NCBI GenBank assembly: GCA_963082975.1
Contig: OY720345.1
Location: forward strand, 13,418,491 to 13,482,490
Direction of reading: 5' to 3'
Length of the DNA: 64,000 nt
Source of the DNA: Labia minor
Taxonomy: Eukaryota; Arthropoda; Insecta; Dermaptera; Spongiphoridae
Shown: positions 35,321 to 48,984 of the stretch, one piece after another
Position numbering within the stretch: the stretch's first letter is position 1
How the letters are laid out: each line of letters begins with the position of its first letter
The notes under the pieces: generated by a model
Told to the model about the DNA's origin: nothing
Database searches by the model: none
What the model saw: the letters and a program-made list of their open reading frames with translations, nothing else
Translations under genes and position numbers: made by a program

Positions 35321-35384
<64 letters not shown>

Positions 35385-35396
35385 ATACATATATAT
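35318..35396. repeat. Compound (CA)n-(TA)n microsatellite
   Basis: A CA run merges into a TA run of about 20 units. Low-complexity frames cross it. Confidence 0.9.
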
Positions 35397-36034
35397 AGGG
35401 AGAGAGAGAGAGAAACACATACACATTTAAAAAAATAACTTTATGTAGATTTAAAGACAAATAAATTGATTAAACCTGTCTTTATTTTATTTTCTTTTTT
35501 TTTTCTTTTATTTATCTCCTTCTCTTCTTATCATAATATAGTACATATATAATATATCAAAGATGATGTTTTAAATAATAAAATAATATTATTAAATATT
35601 TTTAAGAATAATTTAATTCATTAATCTCAATCAGTTAATTTTAATAAAATAAGAAAACTACTACTAAAACATCTCTCTATATTTATATGAGTAAGAGAAC
35701 AAATAATAATTGCTTTGAATGAATTAAGTAAGACTAATAACTAGTATGAGTATGTGTGTGTGTGTGTGTGTGTATTTAATATGAGTGTATGACTAAAAAT
35801 GTTAATATATTGATCCAATTGAGGCCAATATTAATACTTAATATATTAATATATTAATTACATATCTTATGTTTTGATTATTATATTTTAATTTGAAAAT
35901 TAAACTAAAAGAAAACAATAGATATTTATCAAATTGATTGATTTTATCAATATGTTTGATTTGTGGTCTTTTTGGGTTTTAACCTATCACTAGAAGAAAC
36001 ACCTTAATATATGAATAGAAATTTATAATATATA

Positions 36035-36761
36035 CGAGGTATGTTCAAAAGAAAAGGTTAATTTTGAATTTTCGCGGACTGTGTAAATTCCATTATCTAA
36101 ATTCTCTTTTAATTATGTTTGTACACATATATTTCTCATATGTTGACATTATCAGCCATTTTGGATTAGTAGTTTATTTTTGACAACTGAAAATGAAATG
36201 TTAGTCACGTTTTTGTGTTTTCTTCGATTTTTTACTTAAAAAAATTGATCAAAGTATCTGTAAAATCTAATAAAGTGCTCCAACGCACTTAAAATGTTGA
36301 AAAGATTTTGCTCATTGATTTCTTCGATCGCAATGGCGTGGTGCATCATGAGTTCTACCCAACAGGTCGTACTGTTAATAAGGAATACTACAAGGAAGTT
36401 ATGCAACGTTTGCGTGAAGCAATACGGTTCAAATGATCGGAATTGTAGAAAAACAAATGCACCAGCTCACACATCATTGCTTGTTGGTGATTTTTTTTTG
36501 CCAAAAAACACCGTATTCACCAGATTTGGACCCTTGCGACCTTTTCCTTTTCCCAAAACCGAAGAGACCAATGAAAGAGAAGTATCTTGCCACAATTGAT
36601 GAGATAAAGTGGGAATCAAAGAACGAGCTGATGACTATACCGAAAAACGCATTTCAGAAGTGCGAGAGGAATTACTTTGAAGGGAACAAAATGGATATTG
36701 ATGAATAAATAAATCCTTTTCGAAATGATTCAAAATTCACCTTTTCTTTTGAACAATCCTC

Positions 36762-36762
<1 letters not shown>
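36035..36762 (+). mobile_element. Mariner element with both TIRs, internally deleted
   Basis: 728 bp compared with the usual 1.3 kb. The ends form inverted repeats of about 35 bp (CGAGGTATGTTCAAAAGAAA at the left; the reverse of CGAGGATTGTTCAAAAGAAA at the right), with TA at the left flank and a changed TG at the right. The missing N-terminal half of the transposase shows the internal deletion. Confidence 0.92.
36290..36707 (+). pseudogene. Mariner transposase, C-terminal half, frameshifted
   Basis: Three frames carry consecutive pieces of one mariner transposase. From about 36295 come LLIDFFDRNGVVHHEFYP and GRTVNKEYYKEVMQRLREAI. Next is NAPAHTSLL. Last is PYSPDLDPCDLFLFPK, then KRPMKEKYLATIDEIK and NYFEGNKMDIDE with a stop at 36706-36708. 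The third catalytic Asp (LDPCD) is kept. The first (TGDE region) is deleted and the second (HDNA) is altered to a TNA sequence. At least two frameshifts make it inactive. The FFD...HHEF and YFEG...DIDE words place it among animal mariners. Confidence 0.92.
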
Positions 36763-36800
<38 letters not shown>

Positions 36801-39537
36801 TGTAAAATAAAGAAATTAAAAGAAATATCTAAATAATTTCATTTTATTATTAATAATAAACCAAGATTATTTCCAGCAATTATTATAAATTTTAATTATA
36901 TTTTAATAATTTATAACATATAAAAATTGATTTATAATTATGTAATTATTTTTTTTTTTTTTATTTATAATTTAATTATTTCCTTGTATGTATTTATTTA
37001 TTCATTTTAAATTAACAAATGAGTTGAAAGAATAATAAAAGTTATAGTAATTTGTATTTTAGTTGATAGTGAATTGGTTTATATATATGTGTGCATGTGT
37101 GTGTGTGTGTATGTGTTTGTTAGAATGGGAATTTGTGACTCGTAATTAGATCTTGTAGTATCGTGTGAACGCAGTGGCCTGACTGAGCTTGTTTCTTGTT
37201 TTAGACAATGCTTTGCCCTTTTAGCTAATAGATATAAATATTTTTTGATGATATCCAACTACAATTCGAACAAAAAAAAAACGACAGATTGAAATTTTTC
37301 ACACAAAAATAAAAACTTTAATATTCAACTATAAATCAATTCTATAAAACTAAATAAGAGTAAATAAAAATATTTTTAAATAATTGTGAATATACTTATA
37401 TATATATACTTATATATATATATTTTATATATAATTTTTTATATATAAAATTTTTTACAGATGTAATATCTTGTAATTTGTTTTTCTATTCATGCCTTGT
37501 TATAATGATATTAATACTAATATTAATTATTTTTCTTCATTATTAATAAATGCAAGGGAGAGTGGCTCACTTTGGGACAGAGTTAGCCTCGAGGCAGCTT
37601 TATTTTTTACCCCAAATTTTTGAATTAACATTAACATTATGTAGATCTTATAAATATAGAGAAAGGGCATCCCAATCAAATTATGTTATCATATTATATT
37701 ATGAGTTTTTAAATAATTTAAAAACTAGATTCGAATTTATTAAGATATTTATTTTTAGAAAATCTGTACCTAGAAGATTTTATATAAAATTTCGCTAAGT
37801 AGTAAAGTAAATGTTTAATTGAAAATATTTTCAAATAATAAGTACTATAATGAAATCTAAAATATTTTCTTTAAAACAAATGAATAATAATTGTTCTGGT
37901 GTTAAGTCTAACAGCCTGGCATTCTAAAGTTTCAAAATTTGGTACACCTTGGGACACAAGATTTGCCATGCTAACTTGGATTTTTCAAAAATATATTGTT
38001 TTTAAAATATTTTTTTTTTTTTATTTAATTTATGTTACCTCAGTTCGATTTAAACAAAATTAGTAAATATTAATTTCTAATAAGTTTTATTAATTTACTT
38101 CTAATCATTTATCAATTTAAATAATTTTCTTCTCGAAAAAACAATTTCAAATAAATTGTAATTCGTTAGTCATTTACATTTACTTTACATTATACCCAAG
38201 CAGACTAGGTAGTACATATTGGGATTAGATACAAGTCTATTAAATATTTTGTTTTTAATTTTTCTATAATGTAGATTGGAGATAATGGAGATTGAAAGTT
38301 ATTTAATAATAGATGGAGATAATAATAGATGCATTTATAGTCAAATTGTAAGTAAAATTTATTAGAAAAAAAAAATATTATTGATTTATTTATATAAATC
38401 TATTGTATTTAATTTAATCCATCTAATGCATAAATAAAGATTTTTCAACAAAAATAACAAGATTTAATAATTAAATATTACCTAAAAAATACTTTTTTTC
38501 TAATTTAAAAAAATTTAATACATAAAAAATGAAGCAGGGTTAGTAGAATGGAAGAGAAGAAGAGTAAATAGAAAACATATCTTTGACATACCAATTTGAA
38601 ATCAGTAAGTAATGGATCAAGAAATGTTAAGGTTAGCATCAAGAAATTAGTGGAGAAGAGGAATAGATTGGGAAAGAGTTAGGATAAGGATGGTTGGAGG
38701 AATGAATGCTCTACAAGAGATTTTTCGGATTTAATTAGCATTGAAAAAGATTGAATAGAAATAAAAATAAATAATAAAATTAAACAACGAAAGACTTTTA
38801 AATAGAATTTCGACTTTAATCTTTTAACCGAATTTAATTTCAAAGGGTGATTGTGTAGATACATAGAAGGTCCCTAAATACCAGCCCTAAAAAAATCGTT
38901 TCAAGTTCTAAGTATTTGTTTAGTCGATGAGGCATCCAAAGAAGCACTAAATCTGGGTAAGGGGAGGTGTGTGGTGGATTTAACTTTTTTATCTCTCATT
39001 CCCCAATTTCATTCCCCCCTCCCACTCTCAATTTTCCCTTTTTCTGTTAATGTAAATCTATGGGGGAGATAAATCTTTCATTTAGCCCGGCCTAATTTAT
39101 AATATAAGATTTTATTTTACAAAATCAAACCTCAATGAGAAGTAAACATTAATAGAATTGTTTTTTTTTTTTATTATTTTATATAATATTTAAAATGTAA
39201 AAGAATATTTTAATTAAAATCAAAAATAGTAAAAAAAGAGACATTAGATTTCAGAAATATATTTTTTATAAATTTTTTAAAAATTAACAAATAATAACAA
39301 ATTATTTTTGAATTAATAAAACTTTTTATTAATAACTTTTAAATAAATAATGTATAAATATTATTCCTTATAATAATAATTATTATTAGTATATATTTAT
39401 ATATCTATTTATATATCTATATATCAAAGGAAATTGATTAAACTATCAATTTGAAAATTGTCATCAACAATATTCCTCCATCCTAATTTATTACTTATTC
39501 CAATTTCGTTTATTCCATCATCTAACCCAGTGGTTTC
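36763..39537. other. Spacer, no confident gene
   Basis: Begins with a (TA)n run (36764-36795). At 37553-37595 a GAGAGTGGCTCACTTTGGGA sequence and at 37946-37985 an ACCTTGGGACACAAG sequence hint at degenerate transposon ends, but the inverted match is weak. The rest is AT-rich. Confidence 0.4.
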
Positions 39538-39787
39538 CAACCTTTCTGTACCGGCGCCCCTCTTTTTTAAAAAAATTCTTGCGCCCCCTTAATTTTTATA
39601 ATAATCTAATTTCCTTTTTCAATAGTCAGTTCAAGCATCGCAAAATCATCTGACCTTTTTTTTAGAATCATATTTAAAAATGTTCAAAAGCTTGCGGGCG
39701 CTTGAAATTGATTCTAATATCTTCTCGCCCCCTTACAACAGTCTCGCGCCCCCTAGGGGGAGGGCGCCCCACAGGTTGGAAACGCTG
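39538..39787. mobile_element. hAT-type MITE, GCGCCCC subfamily
   Basis: 250 bp, starting CAGTGGTTTCCAACC and ending GGTTGGAAACGCTG. Perfect duplication ATCTAACC at 39530-39537 and 39788-39795. GCGCCCC words are near both ends. Confidence 0.92.
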
Positions 39788-39795
39788 ATCTAACC

Positions 39796-41210
39796 AATCA
39801 TTTCCCAATTGTTTTCTCATTAAATAATTAAATTGAAGTCTTACAATTAAGGAATGTATAGTTGAATGCAACCTTAAAGATATGAAGAATTTTATTTTTT
39901 TATTTTGGTTTCTATACTATCCAATTTAGTTCAAATTTTGTGTAAAAAAATTTATAAATTTCTTGAAATGAATGATTTCAAGTTTTTTTTTTTTTTTTAA
40001 ATATAAAAATTCTTGATTAATTTTGTTTTTGCAATGTGCATATAAATATGATTATATATATACAATATTTTTTCTTTTTTTTTCTTTCTTTTTAAACAAA
40101 TGATTATAATTAATAGAGGTATAAATTACATGAAGACATATCAAACAGAAATCTTTCTTATTTCTCTCTCTCTCTCTCTCTCTTTCTCTATGTTTAAAGA
40201 AATATCTAATCTATATAAATAGCCTTTGAGAGTGGGAAAGCTGAAGTGATGTTACTTTTCTTTCTCTCTCTTTCTTTGGTTCTTTCTAAATCCAAAAAAT
40301 CTAAATAAATTGTCAAAGATTACCAATTGACAGTTTCAAGGGGAGGTTTTTTTTTTGTTTCCCCTCTCCTACATGGTTCCTCTCTTTTTTTTTCCTTCAT
40401 CGCATGCATTCGAATTTTTATTTTTCTATTCGATGTTGATTGAAGACTGTGAAGATAAAAAAAATACAGATACAAATACATTTTTCAAGATTTACATAAT
40501 TTAAAAATGAAGTGAAGCTGCTCACTCTATTTCACTTTATCCACAAATCATGTGATTTATGAGAGTATTAATGTGTTTTTTTTAAATATCTAATTCTCAT
40601 ATATTTTTGTAACTTATATATATATTACTCTTTTGCTGATATTTTTTTTAAAAAGATTTATCAGAATTTGTTTGCAAATACGATGAAATGATCAAATCAA
40701 TCATCTATTATACTTATATAATGAAAAATTAATTTTTGTAAATGTGTGTTTTGAAGAACATAAACAAATTTCCCAACTCATTTAACATTATGTAAGAGTA
40801 TTTTTTTTAGTAATTAAATGAAAAAAATAGAATTAATAACTCGGATTATTATTTACATGCATATTTTATAGAATTGGCGTTTCTTTAATGGAAAATTAAA
40901 TTATTTTTAATTCATAAATTCATTAAAATATAAAAAAAACACAATAGTTTTTTTTAAGAACATTTACTTTTTACATTTAGATTTTACAAATGCTTGAAAT
41001 TAAGTCGATTAAACTCCTGATCGATATGAAAAATTTAATTATACATATTTCTTATTATATTCCTTATTTCCTATTACTACAATAGGATTCCCTACTTTTA
41101 AATGTGTAGTTTATTAAAAAATCTATTTTATTTAATATAAAAATCGATTATAAACATATATAATTACATACAATTTTAATTATTATAAACATTCAAATAA
41201 AATATATATA
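39796..41210. other. AT-rich spacer
   Basis: No gene is visible. CT-rich tracts lie at 40163-40190 and 40258-40280. Confidence 0.5.
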
Positions 41211-41523
41211 CAGGGGCGGATTTAGGCCTAGGTAGAATAGGCAACTGCCTAGGGCCCGTAATTTCAGGGGCCCCGTAAAACGGTTCAAAATATCGTGAAA
41301 TTTTTCACTTTTGCGATCAGATTTTTAAATATTTTCGACTTTTTTTTAAATCAAAACTTAAAATGTTTAAGTATCACCAAGTGTGTCCACCCCTGCTATA
41401 TTATTTCAAAAAAAGTACTCTTCAATAATAATTTGAATTCCTAATTTGAAAAATAAAATAATCAATAGATTTTATGTTATTTTATGGATGGGGCCCAGAA
41501 TTCTGTTCTTGTTTAGGGCACTG
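41211..41523. mobile_element. Candidate hAT-like element, GGGGCGGATTTAGG type
   Basis: Begins CAGGGGCGGATTTAGGCC and ends TTTAGGGCACTG, with GGGCCC words near both ends. TATATATA lies on both sides but within TA-rich DNA, so the duplication is weak evidence. An internal CAAGTGTGTCCACCCCTG near 41396 looks like another family's TIR, as in 21681-22061. Confidence 0.6.
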
Positions 41524-43188
41524 TATATATATATATATATAAATACAACATAAGATTTTATTTATTATTATTTGTTATTTATTAAAATCATTTGTATAAA
41601 TATTACTTTAAATACAAATACAATAGGCAGAAAAATATAATAAAGTATTTTTATCCATTAATTTAAAATAATTACTAAAATAATTCTAATTCTAATTATT
41701 TTACAAGTATATGATATTTATTTTTAAAATGAGTAATAATGGATTCATTTAATAGGTATATAGGAGAAATTTTCAATTTTTATAACTAATAATCTAACTA
41801 TAATCAATATTAATTCATTCTAAAAAAAATAAAACTATTCCGATGGTAGCATAATATTTTCAGATAAGCACATTATTTCTCATGACTTTATGTTTTTATA
41901 TAAAAATTAAAATAAATCTTAATTATTATTTATTTAATTATTTTTTTTTTCTACAACAAAATTAATGTTAACATCTCCTCCCTGTTATGTAAAATTGTAA
42001 ACCATTGACAAAATTTTACAAGCATACATTAATAGATAAAAAACTTTTTTTTATTAAAAAAAATCGAGTTTTATGTTATTAATAATAATTTTGTCAGATT
42101 GCATGAATCTATTTTGAAATATCATGATGGAATTTTTTTTTTAATTTATTTATATTTTTCATTATCATTAAAATCAAACATCGAGCCAACAAGAGAGAAA
42201 GAAAGTGTGATAGAGAAGGGTGGGGAATTAGTGGTGATGGGTGAGGTTAAATAAGGGTTGCAAGAAGAAAAGAATGAAAAAAAAAACTATGTAATTTGTT
42301 TAATTAAAATGATATAACTATATTAATAATACTATTACTAATCTTAATATGTTTTAATAACTTTCAACTAATTTTCTGTCAAGATTTATGTCTTACGTAG
42401 CCTTTTGCATGACAGCAAGTTATATTCCCCCTTCCCCTCCCCCGCCACCCCTCCTATCCCCATTCATTGGTTCACCTTCATAGATAGCATGACACTTTTA
42501 CTTCATCAACTTGGGGTTAATTTTTTTATTATTTTTTTTTTTATTTTATATAAATTTCTTAGTATATCATCATTTTCCATCATTTATTATAAAATAAATG
42601 TAAGACTATTCTAAATTAATTAAAAATTAATTTTGAATAAATAATAATAAAATTATTTATTTAATTATTTCTTTTTTTTATAAATAAATTTAAAGTTAAA
42701 TTTTAAATAAATTTATATCTCTTAATAATAAAACGAAGAGAAATTATTTTTAATTCATATGTGTAAAGTTCTTGAAGTTAATTAAATTAATAAATTTAAT
42801 TAATTAAAAATTTTAAAAAATTTTCAATTTGATAAAAATATTATTCACTTAATATTTTTAATTTTTAATAATAATTTTATCATTATAATTTCAATTTAAT
42901 ATTTAAAAGTGTGATTTTTATGGTAATATTTAAAAATTCTAATCCTATGATGATTACACTATAATATTTAATATTATAGACATATTATTGTATATTTTGG
43001 TATTCGATAGTGTTAGCTTGTTTCATGGGTTGGTTTTTTAGGGGGGGCAGCCAAGCAAGCAGATCGACTCGTCATCAATGAACTTGAATGAGCAGAAACA
43101 TACTAAAATATAAATGATGCACATCTCCAAGCTTTGCCAACAAAATAAACGGTCTCCTATCTGTGCATTCATCTCTCTTTTGTTTTTT

Positions 43189-43220
<32 letters not shown>

Positions 43221-45998
43221 CACATACACTAATAGTTGAGTGGGTGGGAAGGTAGGGGAGGGGGGGAGTAGAGGCTTTAATTACATTCCCTCCCTTTCTC
43301 TTTGTGAGAATTTAGTCGGCGATTATAGACATTTAGATTAACATTAACGTTACTCTGCTTTGACCTTTTTAGGGTTTAGGGAAAAGGAAGGGGGTTCAAG
43401 AGAGAAATGAAAGAGAGGGGTAGGGATGGAGGTCAATACCGTTGCAAGGAAGCGACTTAATTGGAATATTAATATTCAAAGATGTCCAAAACGAAAAGGC
43501 GCCCACTACAAATAGAATAAATTCATGTGGAAAATTTCAATGAATTATTATTAACTGTATAAATCTGTTTTAAGATGACGGAAATCCATCTATTTAAAAT
43601 TAATATTATTTAATTATATATTTATTTTTTTTTTAAAAAAAAAAAGATAAATAAGTAATTAAATTTCAATAAATTGAATAAAAAAAACAACTTACTCTTC
43701 GTAAATCAAATAGGAAAAAAAAATTTTATAAATAAAAATAAAAAAATTTAACATGGAAAATTTACTAAAAAATTATTATATACGTACATCACAAAATAAA
43801 AATAATGTGTGTGACAGGTTTTGATCACTCCTCCCTTCTCTCCTTCCAATCATTAAAATTTGATGTAATTTTTAAAATTAAAAATCAAAAATCATCTTAA
43901 ATTTATAATAATTTATATTTACAAAATTTTAATATTTAGATTTCGTGCATTTTTTATGTTAGGGGTTTAAATTTTTTTTTAATTTTTATGTTTTAGTTTT
44001 ATTATTATTAATATTAATAATATTACTATAACTATTAATGTTGTGTACAATTTGTTATTTTTCTTATTTTAATTGGATTTCAAATACCTCGTTTCTTTCG
44101 TTGATTGTTCAATTTATTATCGATTGGTCTCGAGAGTCGTTAGATTGGTTTGGTGCAGTATAAAAAAAAAAATCGAATTTGAAAGTGCACCCCCCGCTGA
44201 TCAGCACCTAATTGGACCAAATATCTATCCGTCTATCGGTAACTAATAAATAAAATAAAAGTTAAAATGAAAATAGAACCAATAATAATAATAATAATAA
44301 TAATAATATGGAGAGAAGAAGAAAAATAAAAAAAAGAAAAGAGAATATGAAGGAGAAGAATTGAGTGGTGGGGGTAAAGCGAAGACATTTTCTCCAAGTC
44401 GCGATAAATCTCGTTTGACAGAGGCTATTTGTCTGTGAAGAGGCCATAGAGGCAGGAGGCTGGACCACCTGAAGGGAGCCACCAGCAAGACCTAAACCTA
44501 ATTAATTATATTATAAATGCACTTCATTTCGATGGAGAGAGAGAGAGAGAGAATGAGAAAAGGAAGGAGAAAAATTTTTCAAATATTAACCTACTCCTAT
44601 TAAATATTAAATATTTCCAAAAAAAAAGAATATTTTATTATTATTATAATTAATTCTATTATATTATAATTCTTTAACATATTATATTAGTTAAGTTGTT
44701 GTTTTTACTATAAATTAATTAATTAATTAAATATTATTAATAATATATTTATATTTATATATGAGGGGTACATAATATTTTCTATTTTATAGTTTGTATT
44801 ATTAAACTTTAAAAATTAGAAATTTATAATTGTAAATTTATGTGAGTTTGTTTTTATTATATATTATTTACCCATATTATATATTATTTCTATAATTATA
44901 TTATAAAATCAAATTGATGCAACATTAATAAATATAAAATTCAAATAGATTTTTCAATATTCATTTAAATAATGATTAATTAAAATCAATAATTCAATAT
45001 TTTATTTTTTTACTTCTCAATATATTGCAGTATACGTACATATGTCCCAAAATTTTTCTTTATTGTTTTTTGATTTAATTCTTTTTTGTTTTTTTTATTT
45101 TTTGTTTTTTTTTTGTTTTTTGTTTTTTGTTATTTATCTCCAAGTGGTTTTTTTCAATGATATATATCTTTGTTTTGTGGAGAGATAGATATATTATCTA
45201 TCTATAGCAGAAGGTATGTATGCTTCTTCGCAGCTCTTAAACCATACAGACACGCAGAGAGTGCAACAGAGAGATGGAAAAAGAGAGGGAGGGAGGGAGA
45301 GAGAAAGAGATCTTAAAGCTTCTTTACCAAGTCGTAAATTTTAGACGACGATACATAAGTCACAGAAGAGAGATCCCCTCTCATCCCTTCAATTCACCTC
45401 CTCCTTATGCCATCCCCTTGATGCCCTTCAGATACTCCCTACCACCCCCATCCCTTCTCTCTTATATGCCGATAAAGCAGCAGCAGCAGGCAACACACAT
45501 GCCTTACCTACAAATCTAATCACCTCCCACCATCTTAACTACTGGAGTTTATTCATAAATTCAAATAATTTCAATAGGAAAAGAAAAAAGCTATAAAGAG
45601 ATCACGAAACGCAAGGATCAATCAATTTATTATAAAATTAATTAATCAGTCGATCACCACGAAATTGCATTCAATTCAATCAATAATCAATCAAAGAGTA
45701 AATGATTTATTTTTTTTTTAAATTCTTTTTATACATGTAATAATTATTATTGGATTTTTAAATTTATTTATTATAATAATATTAATATTTTTATAATGTC
45801 CTTATTTCTTATCATTTGCTTCTCTAATATATTTTGAATCTAAACTTGCCCATAATAATCAAATTTAATTATTAAAACGATAGAATGGTATTTTGAAAAA
45901 TAAACCATTTTGATTTATTAACCAAATTTTTTAAAATTATTTATATACTTAATGTACTAGGTAGGATATAGACATATATAGTCATCGAATATATAGAA
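41524..45998. other. AT-rich spacer with three unique islands
   Basis: No gene is visible. Less AT-rich, non-repetitive islands lie at about 43270-43530, 44340-44500 and 45200-45540. The second contains a compact complex stretch around AAGTCGCGATAAATCTCG and a Hox-cofactor-like TGACAG. (AAT)n is at 44281-44309. Frames of 68-81 codons over these islands show no domains. Confidence 0.45.
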
Positions 45999-46252
45999 CA
46001 GTGATTCTCAACCACTGTGCCGCGGCATTTTTGTGTGCCGCGAGAATATCAAAATGTACTGCCAAATGTAAAGAGGCTCTTAAACATTTCCGACTTTTTT
46101 TCTAAATTTTTTCAATTTGGTTCTAAAATAAAAAGGTAAACCGTTTTTGAGACCACTTTTTTACAATATGGTAAACTTTTACACTTATTTTTTCCTTTGT
46201 TTGCCGCCAAAATTTTAAGTGTGCCGCGGTAAAAAAAGTTTGAGAATCACTG
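45999..46252. mobile_element. hAT-type MITE, CCGCGGCA subfamily
   Basis: 254 bp, starting CAGTGATTCTCAACCACTG and ending GTTTGAGAATCACTG. Perfect duplication ATATAGAA at 45991-45998 and 46253-46260. The interior is close to the elements at 3737 and 21681. Confidence 0.93.
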
Positions 46253-46260
46253 ATATAGAA

Positions 46261-47554
46261 CATCAATATGGAATGAAATTGTTTTTATTATTTGTTAATT
46301 TAATCGAATAAAAAAAAATAATTATCTAAAATTTTTCATTTACACGTTTAACAATTATATCTAAAATTTTCTGTTTACTAAAAAGTTTTTTTAAAATTTA
46401 CGAAAGAAAAAATAAAATAAATTAAATACAAATATTTTTTTAGTGTAGTTGGTAATTTTTAATGTTTTCTATATATATATTGTGAGATCTCATTTCATAT
46501 TAAATTTATTAATGATATTTGAAAAAAAAAAATAATCCTAAGATAATTCAACGGATAATTTTTTTTTTTTACAAATTTAAATAAATTTTTTCATATTTGT
46601 AAACAGATAACTATTATAAAAGTCAATTAATCCCAGTAAACTGGACCTAACTTTTAAATTAAAAATTTAAATTAAATTTTGCACATTACATATAAGTAAT
46701 ATATCCCCTAGATATTTTTCGTTGGTTGCATAGTTCAATATTTTATGTGAGCAAAAATGTGCAAATGGAAAAGTGAAGATGAGATCCTGTCTCTGTCTGG
46801 GAAGTAAAAATATTGTTCTAATAGGCTTACTAGAAAATCACTTTTAGAAATATTTAAATAAGTTTTTTTTTTAAAAAAAATAAATGAAAAAAATGATCGC
46901 GTGCAGATTACCAAAACAGTTTCGTAATTTTTAGTGTGAACTTCTTAGAACAAATTATTTATATTGTAATTTGTGTATTTTATTGTTAATTAGAGTGAAA
47001 CAAAGTCCTAAAGTGAATTTTTGATTTAATTTCCTTTAAAAATAGTGACAAATATTGATAGAAATAAAATTTCTGAGATTTTTGGATTAAATAATTTATC
47101 TAAAATTTACTCTAGTATATTTAAAATAATTTATAGTATTTGAATTTACAAAAGAAAAATTGAAAAAAACACATATTTTATTGGTAATTGAAATTTATTA
47201 TTATATATACTAGTGCATAAGTTAAAGTTAAAGTTAATTATTTATGTTTGAATTATACATATTAGTAGTTAAAATTATATTTTATATTTATAGGTAATCA
47301 ATTCCTAAAGACAATTTTTTATTTTTAGGGCTATCATATACTCAAATATAGATAAAATACTTATTATATATAATATCACTATTGAAAATAAAAATTAGGA
47401 ATAAAAAAAATATGTTCTATAAGTTCCAATACTTACAATAAATATTTAACATTAAAATGACTTTGAAGTGATGAAATAGTGGACTTTAAGTGATGAATTT
47501 GATCTGGTAAAACGTTTTATTTACGATTAAATTTTGATGTTGATGTTATATTTT
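46261..47554. other. AT-rich spacer
   Basis: No gene or element recognised. Confidence 0.5.
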
Positions 47555-48035
47555 CTATTTATCTATCTCTGTGGCTCTACGGACTCAAAAGTTCTTGGCC
47601 ACAGCAACCACACCCCTCCAACTATTCCTATTCTGAGGCACAACCTTCCAGTCCCTATCTCTCTCCCATCCTTTCCCACATTATCCACCCATCGTGTCCT
47701 TGGTCTTCCAAGTGGACGTTTCCCACTTGGTCTCCCTACCAATATATTTTCCACCATTCTATCTTCTCCCTTTCTAGTCAGGTGTCCTGCCCACCGCAAC
47801 CTTCTCGATTTTATAATTCTAACTATATCTGGAGATGCATAGAGATCATGCAATTCCTCATTATACAATCTCCGCCATTCCCCGGTGACCTCATCTTTCT
47901 TTGCCTCATAAATGCTTCGCAGAATCCTATTCTCAAATACTGTAAATCTACTCTCGTCACCTAAGGTCATAGACCATGCCTCACACCCATATAATACAAT
48001 CGGTAAAATAATTGTTTTATATATTTTAATGTTAT
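47555..48035 (-). pseudogene. Non-LTR retrotransposon, 3' end of RT ORF, copy 1
   Basis: The minus-strand frame is open from about 48010 to the stop at 47563-47565. It reads PIVLYGCEAWSMTLGDESRF, VFENRILRSIY, EWRRLYNEELHDLYASPDIV, RRLRWAGHLTR and GKRPLGRPRTRWVDNV. This is the C-terminal region following the reverse transcriptase domain of the widespread arthropod endonuclease-reverse transcriptase (RTE/Jockey-like) elements. The RT catalytic YADD region and the endonuclease are absent, as expected for 5' truncation. Just after the stop the copy ends in an AGAGATAGATA tail, a simple-repeat 3' end shared exactly with the opposite-strand copy at 50180. It lacks internal stops, so it may be fairly young. 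Confidence 0.88.
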
Positions 48036-48701
48036 ATTTTATCGATCATTTTTTTTAATGATATTTAATTTAATAATATATATATAGCATATATTATATA
48101 AATGAAAGTAAAAATATTAAAAAAAAAATTAACTAGAAAAAAATAAAATAAAATATATATACCTAAAGAAAATTAATTTTTGAAATGGACTTTTTCTATT
48201 ATTTAAATTCTTTATTACTGACAATTCATGATAGAAGAATCGAATCCAAAACAGAGGGCAAATGAAAGAGAACCCCATGATTTTTCTATAAATTTTTATT
48301 AAAAAAAATAAAGTAACGGTTGATTAAAAAATATTAAAAATATCAGACACACACACACAACATTCAAATTTTATTTTTTTTTAATAAATCTTTTTTTATC
48401 TTCTTTCATTTGGTCTTTTGATAAAAGACTTCCTTTTATTATTATTTTTTTTTTTACTATCATCTCCTCTCATTTTCAATAGGACAAACCCATAAATTTC
48501 TACATCAAATGACATTTCAATGTGGGGGTGGGTTTGGTCCTTTTTATGAATACAATTCCACCCTTAATTAGATCTAGGTGTGTCCTTACTTGACTAAATA
48601 TTTTATAACGATTTTTCACAAGGGGTGTGGCAAATATTATATTTTCAAATTAAATAAATACACTTATTAACAGTACACCGGGATAACTATTCTATGAGTT
48701 A
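48036..48701. other. AT-rich spacer
   Basis: No gene seen. Confidence 0.5.
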
Positions 48702-48709
48702 TCTATAAG

Positions 48710-48976
48710 TAGGGTGACCAAACGTCCCAGTTTTCCGGGATTGTTCCGTTTTTAGGTGCTCTGCCCCGGCGTCACAGTCTATTGTACCGGTTTTAAACAT
48801 TTAGGAATTTAGGACATTTCCGACTTTTTTTCTAAATTTTTTCAATTTGGTTCTAAAAAAAAGGTAAAACGTTTTCGAGACTAGGCTCTTAAACATTTCC
48901 GACTTTTTTTCTAATTTATTTTCAATTTCGATTTCTGTTCGTCCCGGTTTGATGTTTTCGAAATATGGTCACCCTA
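48710..48976. mobile_element. hAT-type MITE, TAGGGTGACC family, full copy
   Basis: 267 bp, starting TAGGGTGACCAAACGTCCC and ending AAATATGGTCACCCTA. Perfect 8-bp duplication TCTATAAG at 48702-48709 and 48977-48984. It is the reference copy for the truncated relatives at 7690 and 30041. Confidence 0.94.
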
Positions 48977-48984
48977 TCTATAAG

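Noticed and set aside
35099-35398. 99-codon frame with a hydrophobic start resembling a signal peptide
   Set aside because: The end is (CA)n(TA)n repeat translation and the start has no homology. A signal-like start is common in CT-rich DNA.
37553-37985. Possible transposon bounded by GGCTCACTTTGGGA and ACCTTGGGACACAAG words
   Set aside because: The inverted similarity is weak and no target duplication was found.
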